Assembly (NCBI RefSeq): GCF_003711515.1
Contig: NW_021167080.1
Coordinates: 1,027,200 to 1,091,199 of the forward strand
DNA: 64,000 bases
Direction: 5' to 3'
Origin: Sodiomyces alkalinus F11
Taxonomy: Eukaryota > Ascomycota > Sordariomycetes > Glomerellales > Plectosphaerellaceae
Positions 45,327 to 57,031 of this stretch are shown one piece after another. Each line of letters opens with the position of its first letter. Within the stretch, counting starts at the first letter, position 1. The notes under the pieces are model-generated. The model worked only from the letters and a program-made list of their open reading frames with translations, was not told where the DNA came from and searched no databases. A program made the translations under genes and the position numbers.

Positions 45327-46907
45327 ATGTCTTCCTCAGTGCCTCGCAGCGGCGAGCGCATGATCCATCAGGATTTTATCGCGAGAATTCGATACTCCAA
45401 CGCCCTCCCTCCACCACCCAATCCCCCCAAGCTGCTAGACATTCGAAACACTGGGCTTGCCAGCGGCCAATACACCAACCCAAGTTTTGCATCACGCCTA
45501 GCAAGGGAGCAACCTTTGAACATCGAGGCTGATGCCGAGCTTGGCATGCCTCTGGACCTGGTGGGAATGCCAGGAATCTTTGATGGTGATGAGAGCTGTG
45601 AGTCGTCGAGACCTTTTCTTCTACCCATCTTGGTTCGGGACAAAGACGCGCTGACTAGGTGACCAGCAATCCAACCATCCACGTCGCAACCACACCTCCA
45701 CCCCCACGATAGGCCTCTGCTCCGCCCTCTCTCGACACTAGGCAGGCCGAAGGGCTCCGACACAGCCGTCTCCTTCCTGCGCCGCACTGAGTACATCTCG
45801 TCGGTAGCAAATAAGCGCGGCGCCCCTGCTGCCTCGACGGCCTTCCTTCAGCCGAAGCTCAAGCGGCCCGAGAAGCGACCGGCTCCCGAGCCGGACGTTG
45901 ATTCGCCAGCGGCCATCCGACGCAAGATTGAAAAATCTTTCGAGAAGGCTCTGCGCGTCATTAACGATCCTCGCACCCTACCGCATCCGACCAAGAGGCA
46001 AAATATTCGCATTGTTGATTCCCGGCCTCTGCTGCCCGATTTGGATGCCCTCCCCGATTCGGGTGCCTACGTTACTGTCAAGTTGCAGACCAACCCTGTC
46101 CCTTCCTCGTCCACGTACGACCGCCGTCTACTCAGTGCCATCCTTCAGCCTATCGACAAAACGGCGGAGGAGGAAGCGGCTTTCCAGGCCGCCGTCGAAG
46201 CACATACCCGCGCACCCGATAGATTCCCGAAGCCTTTGAACCTCCTGGATTACAATTTCTTCGTTCCCAAGACCCAGGAAGTTGGTGAGCGCTTCCGCGT
46301 GGCGTTTGACATCGATAACCCCGACCGCGACGCTCCCGAGTTGGCCACTCATACCTCGTCTGTGCTGGGCCCGTGTTTCCCGTTTTCCCGCCTGCGGAGC
46401 TATGAAACTGTTAAGGAGTCAGAATTTGATGCGGTGGACAAGTTCAGCGAGGAGCTGATTCTCACATTCAATGACGACGAGAACAGTCTCGTAGGTGACG
46501 ACGGCACTGTGATCCGACAGAAAGCGGCGTACTTCTATCCCGTCATCCAGCGCACCACCATTCGCCCCCAGCGCTCCAAAAACATCACTCGCACTCTAAG
46601 CCAGACTGACGAAGAGAAGACGGTCAGCCAAATTAACGTCGCCGTCAGGGAACCTGATGCGGATTTGCGGGAGCTGTTGGCCAAATATAAAGCTCACCCG
46701 CTGCTGAGTCATGCCGAAGCCACGGAGGAAGATGCTGAAGCGGACAAAGGGGACGAAGAGGCTCGCCAGCTTGGCTCGCAGGACGGCCCTTTGGGGGACG
46801 ATGCTTCCGAGGAGGAGCGCGCCCAGGGGGCAACACGTTCGAGCCGAACGCCATCAGAAAAGGATGCCGAGCTTGATGCGGACGGTGAGGATGATGCTTA
46901 CGCTTAA
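45327..46907 (+). CDS. PAF1: Paf1, RNA polymerase II-associated elongation factor subunit
   Basis: The model is join(45327..45597, 45667..46907), 503 residues. Paf1 is the core subunit of the nuclear Paf1 complex, which travels with RNA polymerase II and promotes histone H2B ubiquitination and H3 methylation. Exon 1 holds HQDFIARIRYSNALPPPPNPPKLLDI, the family's N-terminal signature. Exon 2 begins with SIQPSTSQPHLHPHDRPLLRPLSTLGRPK and VSFLRRTEYIS, also typical. The C-terminal 70 residues are acidic and low-complexity (Glu/Asp-rich), as expected. The 69-bp intron has GTGAGT...GACCAG with a GCTGAC branch site and is phase 1. Confidence 0.94.
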
Positions 46908-47695
46908 ATCGTTTTCCCGGGGGCATTACCCTCCGATGCAGAGGGACCAGGGTTTTTACGCAGGAGCATATCGGTCGAGTGGGACACGGATTCGTGCTCA
47001 ATAGACCGCAACAGCAAGCGCATATGGCGTGAATAGCGCGTGGAGATTCACAACATGATTGCATATCGTCTCTCCATTATTGTATAAGATGGCTGTATAA
47101 GGAATAGATCAGAGGCACCTACTCCTTCTGAAGCACAGAGAACGAACGCAGTGCGAGCCGTAGCAACTCGTACATAATACCCATATATGCGGTCGCCTCA
47201 TATGACGCTCCTGCAGGAGATTTCAATCTCTGGTGTCATTTTCAGGTGTATGCAGACCGAAAATCAATTCAATGATACAGACGAATGCACCACGTACACC
47301 TATTACATAGACAAAATACTGTGCGTCCTGAACATATGCCTTTCTCATGTCCCAGAATCGAACGCCAGGCTAAGATGCACCTTTCCAAAGAGCCCTGTAA
47401 TATGGGAACTCAATACATAAACTAAATGGCTTTACTTCATCTCAGCATCAAGCGGGAGAAGCAGTAACACGGTCCGTCCAAACTCTTAAGACGTCGGGGT
47501 ATCGAAGGAAAATCCAATCATTTCTCTGTTATCGTCGATGACACGCCCATACCTATTACGCGATTAGTCTCACCAGTCAGTCTAGAGGCAGATGGATTTC
47601 TGCAATAAATACGGAAGCCATAAGAAGGAAAGAAAAAGACGAGAGAAGCAGAATGAAACTCAGACAGGATAGGGGACGGGGACTAAGGGGCCAAC
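46908..47695. other. Convergent intergenic region PAF1-GT90
   Basis: About 0.8 kb lies between two genes ending towards each other. No domain-bearing frame is seen. A T-arm-like word near 47350 was considered as a tRNA and rejected. Confidence 0.6.
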
Positions 47696-49546
47696 TCACT
47701 CCAACAAGAGCCTGAAGAGCCAAGCCTCCATATCCTCCTTCCTCAACACCTTGCCAGCCCATTCCCGGCCGGCCTCGGCAATCTTCTCGGCCTCGCGACT
47801 TCCCGGTCCGTCATTGCTGAAGAACCGCACCGCCTCGAGCCAGTCGTCCCCGCGCATGCTGAGAGGGACGTAGTGCACCCAGGGCCGGAGCCAATCGAAG
47901 TGCCACTCGCGGAAGATGGCGTACTTGAAAGTCAGGCTGTGCGAGCGCAGGAAGGCGTAGAAGCGGCCCGAGAAGGCGTTGCCGTCCATGTCGAGCAGGT
48001 GCTTGTAATTCCAGGCGTCCTGCTGGTCCGCGTGCTCCTCGAGAGGGAAGAATTCGATCTGTGCGTCGCAGTCTCCCTGGTCGCACTGCCCGATATAGCT
48101 GAAGTGGATGTCGATGGCGTCTCTATACTCCCCACGGGGCACCTCCCGGACGGTCCAGTTGGGATGGCGCTGGTCGCCCTCGTTGACGTAGATCTTGGCC
48201 AGCCCGTTCGAGGTGATCTTCCGCACGAAGTTCTGACGGTGGTGCCTCCGCCATCCCCCCATGCGGCTATATCCGCCCGTGGTGGAACCCCGCCAGTACA
48301 GCCGGTCCTCTTTTTCTCTCCAAGGCTTGTCGCGCCCTTGGTCGTACTCGACTTTTTCCGCCCAGTACCACGGAGAGGGGTACACCAGGTCCTGGTAGGA
48401 CGAGATCTTCGACTGCGAGAATATAGGGAATAGGTCGTGAGCCACGTTGTAGGCGTTGGGGCTGTCGAAGAAGCCGTACGTATCGGCGAGACTAGGCGAG
48501 AGGCAGATGTCGGACATGGCGGTAACGTTGTAGACAAAACCGAGCTCGCTGACTCCGTATTTCGATGCGTCGTCGTACCGTTCGTCGTCTTCGAGGGCGC
48601 GGGCGGGGCTGTCGGCTGGGCAGGACATGCGCGAGTTGCTCCAGACTGGCTGGTGAGGAAACACGTTGAAGCGGGTACGTTTGATGTCGTCGGTACTGCG
48701 GCCAGCGCTGAGTCCCTTTGGGTTTTCCGTGAAGCCGTTTTGGAGGCCCTTGGCAGCATTGAGCCTGGGCATGTTGTGGTTCTTGGCGATATCGACTAAG
48801 CGAGACAAGTCGTCGTGCGGCACCACCACCCGAGGCTCGTCATGTACGTTGAATGCCAGGTCCATACTAGGCAGGTATTGGATGAATTTGTTGATCATGC
48901 CGCTTGTGGCTTCTTTCTGCCAATCGAGCGCCCCTTCGACGTGTGTTATCTCGTGGTCGCGGATCAACAAGGCCATGAGAAAGTTTGGGCGGCCGAGTGC
49001 CTCCTGGGCCCTGGCGCGGATGGTCTGGGGTTTCAATCCCCAAAAGGGTGTAATCATGTCGTGGATCATGTCGAACTCATCGATTAATTGGACTTTGTTG
49101 GACTTCGCGAACTCGTACCACTTGTCGAAATGCGGCGGAGGAGGGAAACCGTAACGGCGTTGGTACTCAGCGACGGCCTCGCGGAGCGTTTTGGACTGCC
49201 GGGCCCTTACTTCCTCGAAGGTTCGCTCGGCGTCTGCAATGAGATTCCAGATAGGATGCGAACCAGAGCCGGGGGCAGCCTTCGGTCGCTTATCAAGAGG
49301 CTCCTGCCGCTGCTGGGCCACTTCATCTTCGCTGGCAAAGTACGCCTCATGCTCATGTCTGTCGCCTGCCCTAGCATGTGGCCCGTTGGTCAATGTGATT
49401 TTTAGCGGTGGCGGTATCCGGAAGCCGGTGTATCCGCAGACGGTAAGGAAGACGACCAGGCCGATGAGAGTCAGTTGGCGGCGGCGCATGACGCGTGAGG
49501 CCGGCATTCCCCTCCACCAGGCGCGCCGTGGCACTACGTCGAACAT
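47696..49546 (-). CDS. GT90 (CAP10-like) glycosyltransferase, type II membrane protein
   Basis: A single-exon gene of 616 residues. The start is the ATG at 49546 (MFDVVPRRAWWRGM...), since the frame further upstream opens only with TTG. A short basic N-terminus and one hydrophobic segment (LTLIGLVVFLTVCGYTGF, about residues 25-42) give a Golgi type II topology. The CAP10/GT90 catalytic domain fills the C-terminal half: KPWREKEDRLYWRGSTTGG (near 405-425), then NYKHLLDMDGNAFSGRFYAFLRSHS (near 510-535), and the segment REWHFDWLRPWVHYVPL. Relatives include cryptococcal capsule protein Cap10 and xylosyltransferase Cxt1. The donor and acceptor sugars here cannot be read from sequence. The probable role is protein or wall glycan modification in the secretory pathway. 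Confidence 0.9.
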   Translation of the reverse strand: MFDVVPRRAWWRGMPASRVMRRRQLTLIGLVVFLTVCGYTGFRIPPPLKITLTNGPHARAGDRHEHEAYFASEDEVAQQRQEPLDKRPKAAPGSGSHPIWNLIADAERTFEEVRARQSKTLREAVAEYQRRYGFPPPPHFDKWYEFAKSNKVQLIDEFDMIHDMITPFWGLKPQTIRARAQEALGRPNFLMALLIRDHEITHVEGALDWQKEATSGMINKFIQYLPSMDLAFNVHDEPRVVVPHDDLSRLVDIAKNHNMPRLNAAKGLQNGFTENPKGLSAGRSTDDIKRTRFNVFPHQPVWSNSRMSCPADSPARALEDDERYDDASKYGVSELGFVYNVTAMSDICLSPSLADTYGFFDSPNAYNVAHDLFPIFSQSKISSYQDLVYPSPWYWAEKVEYDQGRDKPWREKEDRLYWRGSTTGGYSRMGGWRRHHRQNFVRKITSNGLAKIYVNEGDQRHPNWTVREVPRGEYRDAIDIHFSYIGQCDQGDCDAQIEFFPLEEHADQQDAWNYKHLLDMDGNAFSGRFYAFLRSHSLTFKYAIFREWHFDWLRPWVHYVPLSMRGDDWLEAVRFFSNDGPGSREAEKIAEAGREWAGKVLRKEDMEAWLFRLLLE

Positions 49547-50508
49547 GGGAATGCGGAGCGTGATGTCGCACAAAAGCAATGTGGGTTAAGTCTCAACATA
49601 AAAAGCCCCGGCATCTACATACATACCTACCGCGTTGGGAATGAATGATGTGTGCAACGCGAACTTGACAGGGAGGGTCGGGTATTTGCCGTTATTAATG
49701 CATATCGAGAAGATTTTACGATGTTGTCGCTCCCAGTTAATTGAAGCTGGGAAATGCTACTTCGTAATTATTACCAGGTACGATGTTACAACTTCGAGTG
49801 CTGAATTCGCTGCAGGTACCACCATGTGACACTGGATTGGTCCCTCGCGACTTGGGCCCAATTCGCCGAGACGAATTTGCGGGCCAGGAGTCCGGACAGA
49901 GCTTATACGAGTGCGCATTGAAAGTAAACACATTACGTACTCCGTACGTTGTACACGTGTACAGACGGAGTAGGAACCCCTGACATCTTATCGCACAAGC
50001 ATCAGCACAGATCGTTGCTGTAGTGTACGATTACGTACACAAGGCCATTTCCTCACTCCACTCTCCATCCATGCCTTGGGTACAGTAACTGAGAGACTAC
50101 CTAGCTTACCTATAGGTAGGTAAGGTAAGCATATGTAAACGTACAGAGGTACCTTCACAGCCGGTCCGTACTCCTGATGCTTCGAGAACAAATAGCGACG
50201 AGGTAGATCAATAATCAGAAACTATTGCGTACAGCAGACACCTCGCTACGGAAGGTACGGAGCATCTTCATCAATCAGATGATACAAGTGCACGCAATTA
50301 AATGTCAATCAGAAGGAGAGGCGATGTGGGTTATGGTCGGGTCATCCTGCGAATGTTTCATTGCAGCAGGTTCAATACGCAGCTGGCGTAAGACGCATCA
50401 AGTGGTATAATATCGGCCATGACTGACAAATCCCGAACGCCCGCAGAATTATCCCCAATTTCATCACGTTCGTTTTTGTTTTCCCCTTTTTCCCAGAGCC
50501 CCTGCCGT
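49547..50508. other. Intergenic region GT90-RPS22
   Basis: About 0.96 kb without a supported gene. It is rich in short palindromic words: GTACTCCGTAC and GTACACGTGTAC near 49937-49965, and TTACCTATAGGTAGGTAAGG near 50106-50125. Such words are typical of intergenic DNA in many Sordariomycetes. Confidence 0.55.
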
Positions 50509-51247
<739 letters not shown>

Positions 51248-51959
51248 CTTGGCTGTTGGAAGGTGGAGATTCTCAAATCGTCTGTTGGCTCGAAATGAGG
51301 TATCTGCCACAAAAGGGGTTGGAAGTTAGCCTTCCGAGGCTACGAGCAGGGAGAGTGCCCTCCAAGGCGCAAATTGAAGAGGGTTCTGCCGCTCATTGCT
51401 GAGGAGGGGAGCGTATCAAAGGTCATCGTCGTGTGTCGTGTATTTCGGCAGCGGCGACACTGACTCAGTCTGATTGCTCCCCTCTGCCATCGAGAAAGGC
51501 ATACGCCATTCTGTTTCAATTAAGTCGCCATATTGGACATATGATTGTACATACCTCAATGAATGAAGCTTCGGTTGATATTGAGGTGCAAAGACGGACG
51601 ACGAGTTGAGGAGGAGGAGGAAAACTTGTATCAACAAGAAAAACGCGGACTTGGTACTTTCCCCACGGGAAGCGGTGAAAAAAAAGTGCCAACGGGATTT
51701 TTGGAGAACGGACCTTGTGGGTGGCCCGTGCTGCCTCTTCATCCAAGTGCCCTAAAGTATGCTGACCAATGAAAATTGGGCAATGTCCGATAGTGGCACA
51801 CACAAAGTGTCTCTGGCGAAGTTATCCGCCTGGGTCCAATCGCCAAGTTTACGACCACACGCACGCTCCTTGCCAAAACTTCCCTTTTAACTTTCCCCCC
51901 CAAACGATAGACTCTTCGAGGATCGCACCGACAACTACTTGCCATACAACTCAGTCAAG
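51248..51959. promoter_or_regulatory. Bidirectional promoter region RPS22/RPS12
   Basis: About 710 bp separates the start codons of two small-subunit ribosomal protein genes that point apart, so this space must serve both. No consensus ribosomal-protein element is claimed. Confidence 0.6.
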
Positions 51960-52759
51960 ATGGTAAGTTTCTCTCAGAAACCCTAGTCAATCCAACGAGA
52001 GGTGTTTTGCGCTTGGGCGCCCTCGTGACAGAGGGGCAATCCGATGCCCTTTCCCACCGATACCGATCGACTTTCGCACCCCGCCGGCAGGGGGGTTGGC
52101 ATACATAGCAGGGCCCCCAAGAACCGAACCGGTCCAGGGATTGAAAGGAACACCGTGGGCTAACAGATGGCTGGCCTGCCGCTCGAATAGTCGGACGTAG
52201 AAGAGAACAACGCCCCCGAGGTTGCCGATGAGGTCGAGGTCTCCGCCGAGGCCGGCTCGGGCCAGATGTCTGTCCTGGACGCCCTTAAGGGTGTCCTGAA
52301 GCTCGCCCTCATGCACGACGGCCTTGCCCGTGGTCTGCGTGAGGCGTCCAAGGCCCTCGACCGCCGCCAGGCGCACATGTGCGTCCTGAACGAGAACTGC
52401 GAGGAGGAGGCCTACAAGAAGCTCGTCATCGCCCTCTGCTCGGAGCATAAGATTCCTCTGATCAAGGTGCCCGATGGCAAGCAGCTCGGCGAGTGGGCTG
52501 GTCTCTGTAAGTTCTTTTGCTCCGTCTCCGTTGCCGTTTCCCTTCGTTGCCGGTTATTCTCTGTTCCCGTCGCCGTCCTCGACTGGTCAGGAGCCCTCCC
52601 TTCCACATCGACAGGGTTAACAGGGGATATGCAGGCGTTTTGGACCGTGAGGGCAACGCGCGCAAGGTCGTCAACTGCTCCTGCGTCGTCGTGAAGGACT
52701 GGGGTGAGGAGTCCCAGGAGCGCTCTATCATCCTCAACTACTTCCAGACCGAGCAGTAA
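51960..52759 (+). CDS. RPS12: 40S ribosomal protein eS12 (Rps12)
   Basis: The model is join(51960..51962, 52191..52506, 52635..52759), 147 residues. It is a small-subunit ribosomal protein of the cytosolic ribosome. The first coding exon is only the ATG, followed directly by GTAAGT; exon 2 opens with [18 protein letters not shown] after a GAATAG acceptor. The family core is clear: [79 protein letters not shown], then [26 protein letters not shown]. Intron 2 has GTAAGT...ATGCAG and splits a Cys codon. It ends about 350 bp from the convergent PIN4 gene. Confidence 0.96.
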
Positions 52760-53105
52760 ACCGAACGAAACCGGTACCAGCTACGGCTATGATGGACGGG
52801 CGTCTTCAGGCAGGAAAGGTGTAGAGGTTTCGCGGATTCGGTATCCGCCGTCACAGAGAGTGATGGTTGTACTCTAGCTTCTTCAGCTGGCATTGGGCAA
52901 GGACGGCCGCCTGGGTTTTGGTCATCTTGCATGGAAGCAGACCAGGAGCAAAAGCAAATAAAAAAAATGACAATACTGGAAGAACTCTGTCTGTGGTCGT
53001 ATCGAGGAGCACAAGGCCTAGTCTTTTTGCGGAGTTTTACGCGATGAAGCGTTTTGCATTCGCATTCTCTTTCGATGGCATGTCGGCAGCATAGATGTAT
53101 CTCTC
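52760..53105. other. Convergent intergenic region RPS12-PIN4
   Basis: About 345 bp of 3' sequence lies between two genes facing each other. No gene is recognised. Confidence 0.6.
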
Positions 53106-53674
53106 TCATTTTCTTCCCTCGACCTTGACCCATGTTATTTATCGTCTCGTTGCCATCTGGTTGGTGACCACCTCGGATGCATACATACCATGATTATATG
53201 ATAGCCGAAGCCCGTCTTCGCCTCACCAAACTTCGGACTGGACGTAGAACTCGCTTCCAGTTGAAAGGCGATTTCTTCGAACTTGGAATCGAGACTGCCC
53301 TTGCTCTTCCACCCCAATGAACCGCCCTGGCGAGCCTTGTCCTCTGAGAAGTCCCGCGCAACATCATCAAACTTGGCGCCGTCTCGCAGCTTGGCTAGCG
53401 CCTCTTCCTTCTTTGAGTGTTTCTCACACTAGGTGCGGGTAGGGAAAAGGGGTTCAGTTTCAGACCCGTCGGAGCCGGCAAAGCAGTGTCGATGGACCGG
53501 GACAGAGGATGTGACACTCACCAGAATATGTCGAACGTTGATGGACTGTGCTCCCTTGGCCTTACCGGCCTCCTTGCCCCCACTGTCCGTCCCTTCTGCC
53601 TTGGCTCCCTTCTTTCCACTTCCCTTACTGCCGGCATTCTTATCCCCTGCCCCCTTTTTGTCGGATTTGCCCAT
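53106..53674 (-). CDS. Parvulin peptidyl-prolyl isomerase (Pin4/Par14 type), apparent frameshift
   Basis: Exon 1 is 53674..53522: MGKSDKKG..., a Lys/Gly-rich tail, then SINVRHIL. Exon 2 is 53430..53189. Exon 3 is 53123..53106 and codes VEGRK and the stop. Par14-type parvulins are small isomerases that bind nucleic acid and pre-ribosomes. Family motifs are present: VRHIL, CEKHSKKEEA, KLRDGAKFDDVARDFSEDKARQGGSLGW, and GYHIIMVEGRK. However, CEKHSKKEEA and LAKLRDG lie in different frames. A GCGCGC stretch at about 53398-53403 carries two bases too many, so the direct reading meets a stop (TAG) just after. Without this the product would be about 136 residues, a normal length. This is either a sequencing or assembly error or a real inactivating frameshift. 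Intron 1 has GTGAGT...CCTAG. Intron 2 has GTATGT...CAAG. Confidence 0.85.
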
Positions 53675-55095
53675 GATCAACGAGACCCAGTGCCGGGAAG
53701 TAGGCGAGTCAACCAAAGGAGGTGCTTGGGAAGAATGTAAACTGCGGAAAAGCTCACGGAACTACGTCCCTTGGCGAGTCGGCAAGCGGGTGCTGCATAA
53801 AACGTTTCGCCCTTTGGTTCTCGTTGTAAGGGGGGAGCGAAGATATCTCGAGACTTTGGATTGTCTTTTTATCGTAACAGAGTACCTACAGAGTAATACA
53901 TAAAATTGATGACAACGAAGTACAGTTCAGGGTGCAACTTTAGTATGTACCCCACAAATGGCTCAATTCACAGCATCTGATGAATGCGGGGTCATTTCAT
54001 CGCTCACTCCCTCCACTAATAATTATCCCCAGCCCAGCAACAGAAACCCCCAGCGCCGGCTTCCCCTCGCAATCCAGCGTCGTAACCAAGTGCCCTACGT
54101 GACTGCGTAACAACATCTCGCCTCTCGGAGACGGAGAAACATACACGCAGAAGACCTAGTGGACGTATCTGGCCATGTTGCCCCTGAACAACCAGTCGAG
54201 CCCACGAATCGGAGCCATGCAGGGCAGCAACACTCGCATCCCCCGAAACGAACATCCCAAATCGGAAGAAAACTCACAGATGTCTCGATCATGGCTCGAT
54301 TAGCACGCTTTAGTCTGGATAGCCGAGCATGTTTAACGATCGTTAAGTTCACAGACAACAGGTGCATATCTCACATTCCAGTGTGTTCAGGCGTGTTGCG
54401 GGGAAGTGAGCAGGGGAATATGCGAAATCAGTGTCAACAGTGTTCTCTTCGGCGTCGCAAGCTCGATCGTAGCTTGCTTCCATACCTCGTCATGTGAGGA
54501 GCTCAGTACGTAATACGTAGAATTTGTCTTGCTTGCCCCAAGAACCGGAACCATCCCTTCGGGTGGGTCTCTAAAGACCGACGTTTGACGTGCAGTCGGC
54601 TACCTTACACTACAGCAAGTCAGGCTGCGTTTATTATCGTGCTGCAAAGCCAACAGAGCCACCATCAAGTCTTCTCTTTGGTTTATGGTGCTCGTCTACC
54701 GGCCATGGAGGCCGGGGGCAGATTAGTGCATCAGCTATCGATTTCGAATTCAAATCAAAGCGCGTAATGCGTTGATCTGGTAAAGCTTTTCCGTGGATAG
54801 GCTTCCCCGTAACCAGCCCCGCCAACTTAGCTCCTCTGTCGTGCATCTTGTTATATAGATCGAAGTTCAGTGGAAAGATGTCCCAGATCCCCAATCGCGC
54901 TTCTTCCTGCAACCTCTTCCGTACATCTATACACCATAACGGAGAGTCGCTTGAAAGACATAGCTGTGGTTAGGTATCAATTCGAGTCACCTTCAGCGCA
55001 AACCCTCCCACATATTGGCCTTGTTTCCTTCGCCTGATCCATTCGAACCGCCCAAAAAGCTCCAAAGCGTGTTGCTCGTTGCTTAACTGGAAAAC
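53675..55095. other. Intergenic region, 1.4 kb
   Basis: This holds the promoters of PIN4 (minus) and of the ABM-domain gene (plus). An open frame at 54634-54912 (minus) encodes an unfamiliar 92-residue peptide. No intron-supported extension or domain backs it, so I do not call it as a gene. Confidence 0.5.
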
Positions 55096-55614
55096 ATGGC
55101 CGGCCGCATTGACCTCGTGGGCATCGTAACACCGAAGCCCGGCCACACTGAGAGGGTGAGAGACGAATCCTAACTTTCCCTTCCTACCCCATCACATGCG
55201 TCTGGCAAAGCTGACTTCTGTGGCCAGTTCATTGACCTATTCACCAAATGTGCCGAATATGCCGAGAAGAATGAGCCGGGTACTCTGACGTACCGCTACC
55301 ACCGCGGGGACAAGGCCAAGAACGATGGCTTGGAAGAGCTGGTGATACGCGAGACGTAAGAAGGAACCCCCCCTTCCCCCCAAGTTCACTGTGCCCCTTG
55401 CACCTGTCGTCCCCCTCTAACCCCCCTGTGGTACGAGCTCTGGCTGACCTTGGAGTCTGGGAATAGCTACGAGAACCAGGCAGCCCTAGACAAGCACATG
55501 ACTTCGCCCCCAGTTCAGGTTATCATGAAAGAGCTCGAGGCAGGAACCCTCGTTGATAAAGTAAAGGTCATTCACATAACCCCTGGAGGAGGCGTCCAGC
55601 GGGCCAAGATCTGA
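55096..55614 (+). CDS. ABM-domain (antibiotic biosynthesis monooxygenase fold) protein
   Basis: The model is join(55096..55155, 55228..55355, 55467..55614), 111 residues. This is a single dimeric alpha-beta barrel (ABM) domain: MAGRIDLVGIVTPKPGHTER, then FIDLFTKCAEYAEKNEPGTLTYRYHRGDKAKNDGLEELVIRET, then YENQAALDKHMTSPPVQVIMKELEAG. The family pattern of strand - E/R helix - Y-E-N-x-x-A-L-D-x-H is clear. Such proteins include cofactor-free quinol monooxygenases and many uncharacterised housekeeping forms. Without a biosynthetic cluster nearby I make no substrate claim. Introns have GTGAGA...GGCCAG and GTAAGA...GAATAG, all joining in frame. It converges with the gene ending at 55831. Confidence 0.88.
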
Positions 55615-55830
55615 GGTCACTGGGCATAAACAAGCATCGACCTCGTCGTGTATATATCAACATATATGTAGGTATACAAGTTGTATTGAATCAGAATACC
55701 TCACATGTCCGCAAAGTTGGGACGAGATCTGGTATGGATGTCTGTTGCAATAACCCTAAATTCGTACATGATGATGCGTGAGGTGACAAGCCTTGTCGGC
55801 CAAATGCATATGACGCCGCATCTAATTATT

Positions 55831-57031
55831 TCAATATGTCTCATGTGTCGGAGGACTCGTAGACCCCCAGACTTTGGCCAAGCGGTGCCATTCCTGGGAA
55901 TCTGCAATATGTCTTTGTGCTGCGGCTTGATCCCCATCCTCCGTCGCCTTCTTGTAATCCTCCAACTCCATCTTCCCCAGTTCCCTCATTGCCTGTGATA
56001 ATCCCGAGGAGGCCGCCTTTTGCAAGAGCCACTTGGCGATCGGGTCGGTCTTATAGAGCAGGCCAAGATGGTAGAATCCAAGCCCGTCGTTTTCCCGGGC
56101 TAGTTCGGCGTATTCTGATTCCGCCAGCTCCCGCTTGCCCTGCTTCTCCAGGATCGTACCCATCCGAGCAAGACAAAGTGGTTTGAAGAAGAAGGGTTTG
56201 CCTGCCCCGAGATCCTTGGCTTTTTGCAGGCACGCCAGCGCCCGTGTCTCATCGCCCTGCTTCGCATGGAGCAGGCCCTGCAGAGTTTGGGCATCGGGGT
56301 CGCGGCCTTCAGCCACAATGCGACGGAAACTGGTGTAAAGCTCAGGGAACTCTCGGCTCAGGGCCGCGGCGTCTGAGCGAGTCGTGATAATCCTTCGGAC
56401 TAGTTCAAGAACGGCGGGCCGGTGGCCAAGTTCAGCTGCCGTTTGCATGAGACGGGTGGCGTAGTTCCAGTCTTCAGCTCCCCCGTCGGCCGGCGATCTA
56501 GGCGTCCGGAGCATGTGGAGTGCAATATCGTACAGCAATGACAGTGCAATGTGATGATCTAGAGCAGGTTTCAGGACGCGGGATTTCAAATGATGAATAG
56601 ACCGAGAAAATGCGGCCGTCAACGGGGGGGGGCGGAGAGTACTCACCTTTAACAAACTGGCGCTTCCAAGTGATAGACAATCGATTCTTTACGTTCTGAA
56701 GCTCGGCTTTACGGTAGGCACAGTAGATTTGATAAACTCGAGTCGCATCAAGCTTGAGGTCTTTATCGGATATGGCCACATTGTTAAACCCTTCTGGAGG
56801 ACGAGATACCCAATTGCGGCTCCGGTCACGTTCGAGGTCGGAAAAGTATTGACCCAGCGAGTCGGGCGCTCGCTCAGGTTTTGCCAGTTTCATCAGTTTC
56901 TCTGGGACTGGAACATGTACCTTAATTTGCTGCGAGGCGTGGCGACGGCCCGATACTGATGAGAAGGTAGAAAGGATGAACGGGGCGGACTTGTTCAAGG
57001 GTCCTCTTGGGGGTAAAGGACGGCGCAACAT
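55831..57031 (-). CDS. Hypothetical protein, probably mitochondrial, with Sel1/TPR-like helices
   Basis: The model is complement(join(55831..56558, 56647..57031)), 370 residues. I do not recognise the gene. The N-terminus MLRRPLPPRGPLNKSAPFILSTFSSVSGRRHASQQ is basic and hydroxylated and looks like a mitochondrial presequence. The C-terminal two thirds contain helical-hairpin repeats of Sel1/TPR style: YATRLMQTAAELGHRPAVLELVRRI, then DPDAQTLQGLLHAKQGDETRALACLQKAKDLG, then AESEYAELARENDGLGFYHLGLLYK and AKWLLQKAASSGLSQAMRELGKMELEDYKKA. These suggest protein binding. The 88-bp intron has GTGAGT and the acceptor GCTCTAG and is phase 1. It could be an assembly factor, but this is only inference. 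Confidence 0.82.

Noticed and set aside
47320..47380. T-arm-like word (GGCGTTCGATTCT on the minus strand) suggesting a tRNA
   Set aside because: The T stem does not pair and no matching acceptor, D or anticodon arms are found in the flanking 70 bases.
47873..49589. Plus-strand frames of 120-186 codons antisense to the GT90 gene
   Set aside because: They mirror the coding strand and lack motifs. The minus-strand frame has the CAP10 signatures.
54634..54912. 92-residue minus-strand frame upstream of the ABM gene
   Set aside because: No recognisable domain, no splice-supported extension, and its start lies in promoter-like sequence. It may be a small gene, but the sequence alone does not show it.
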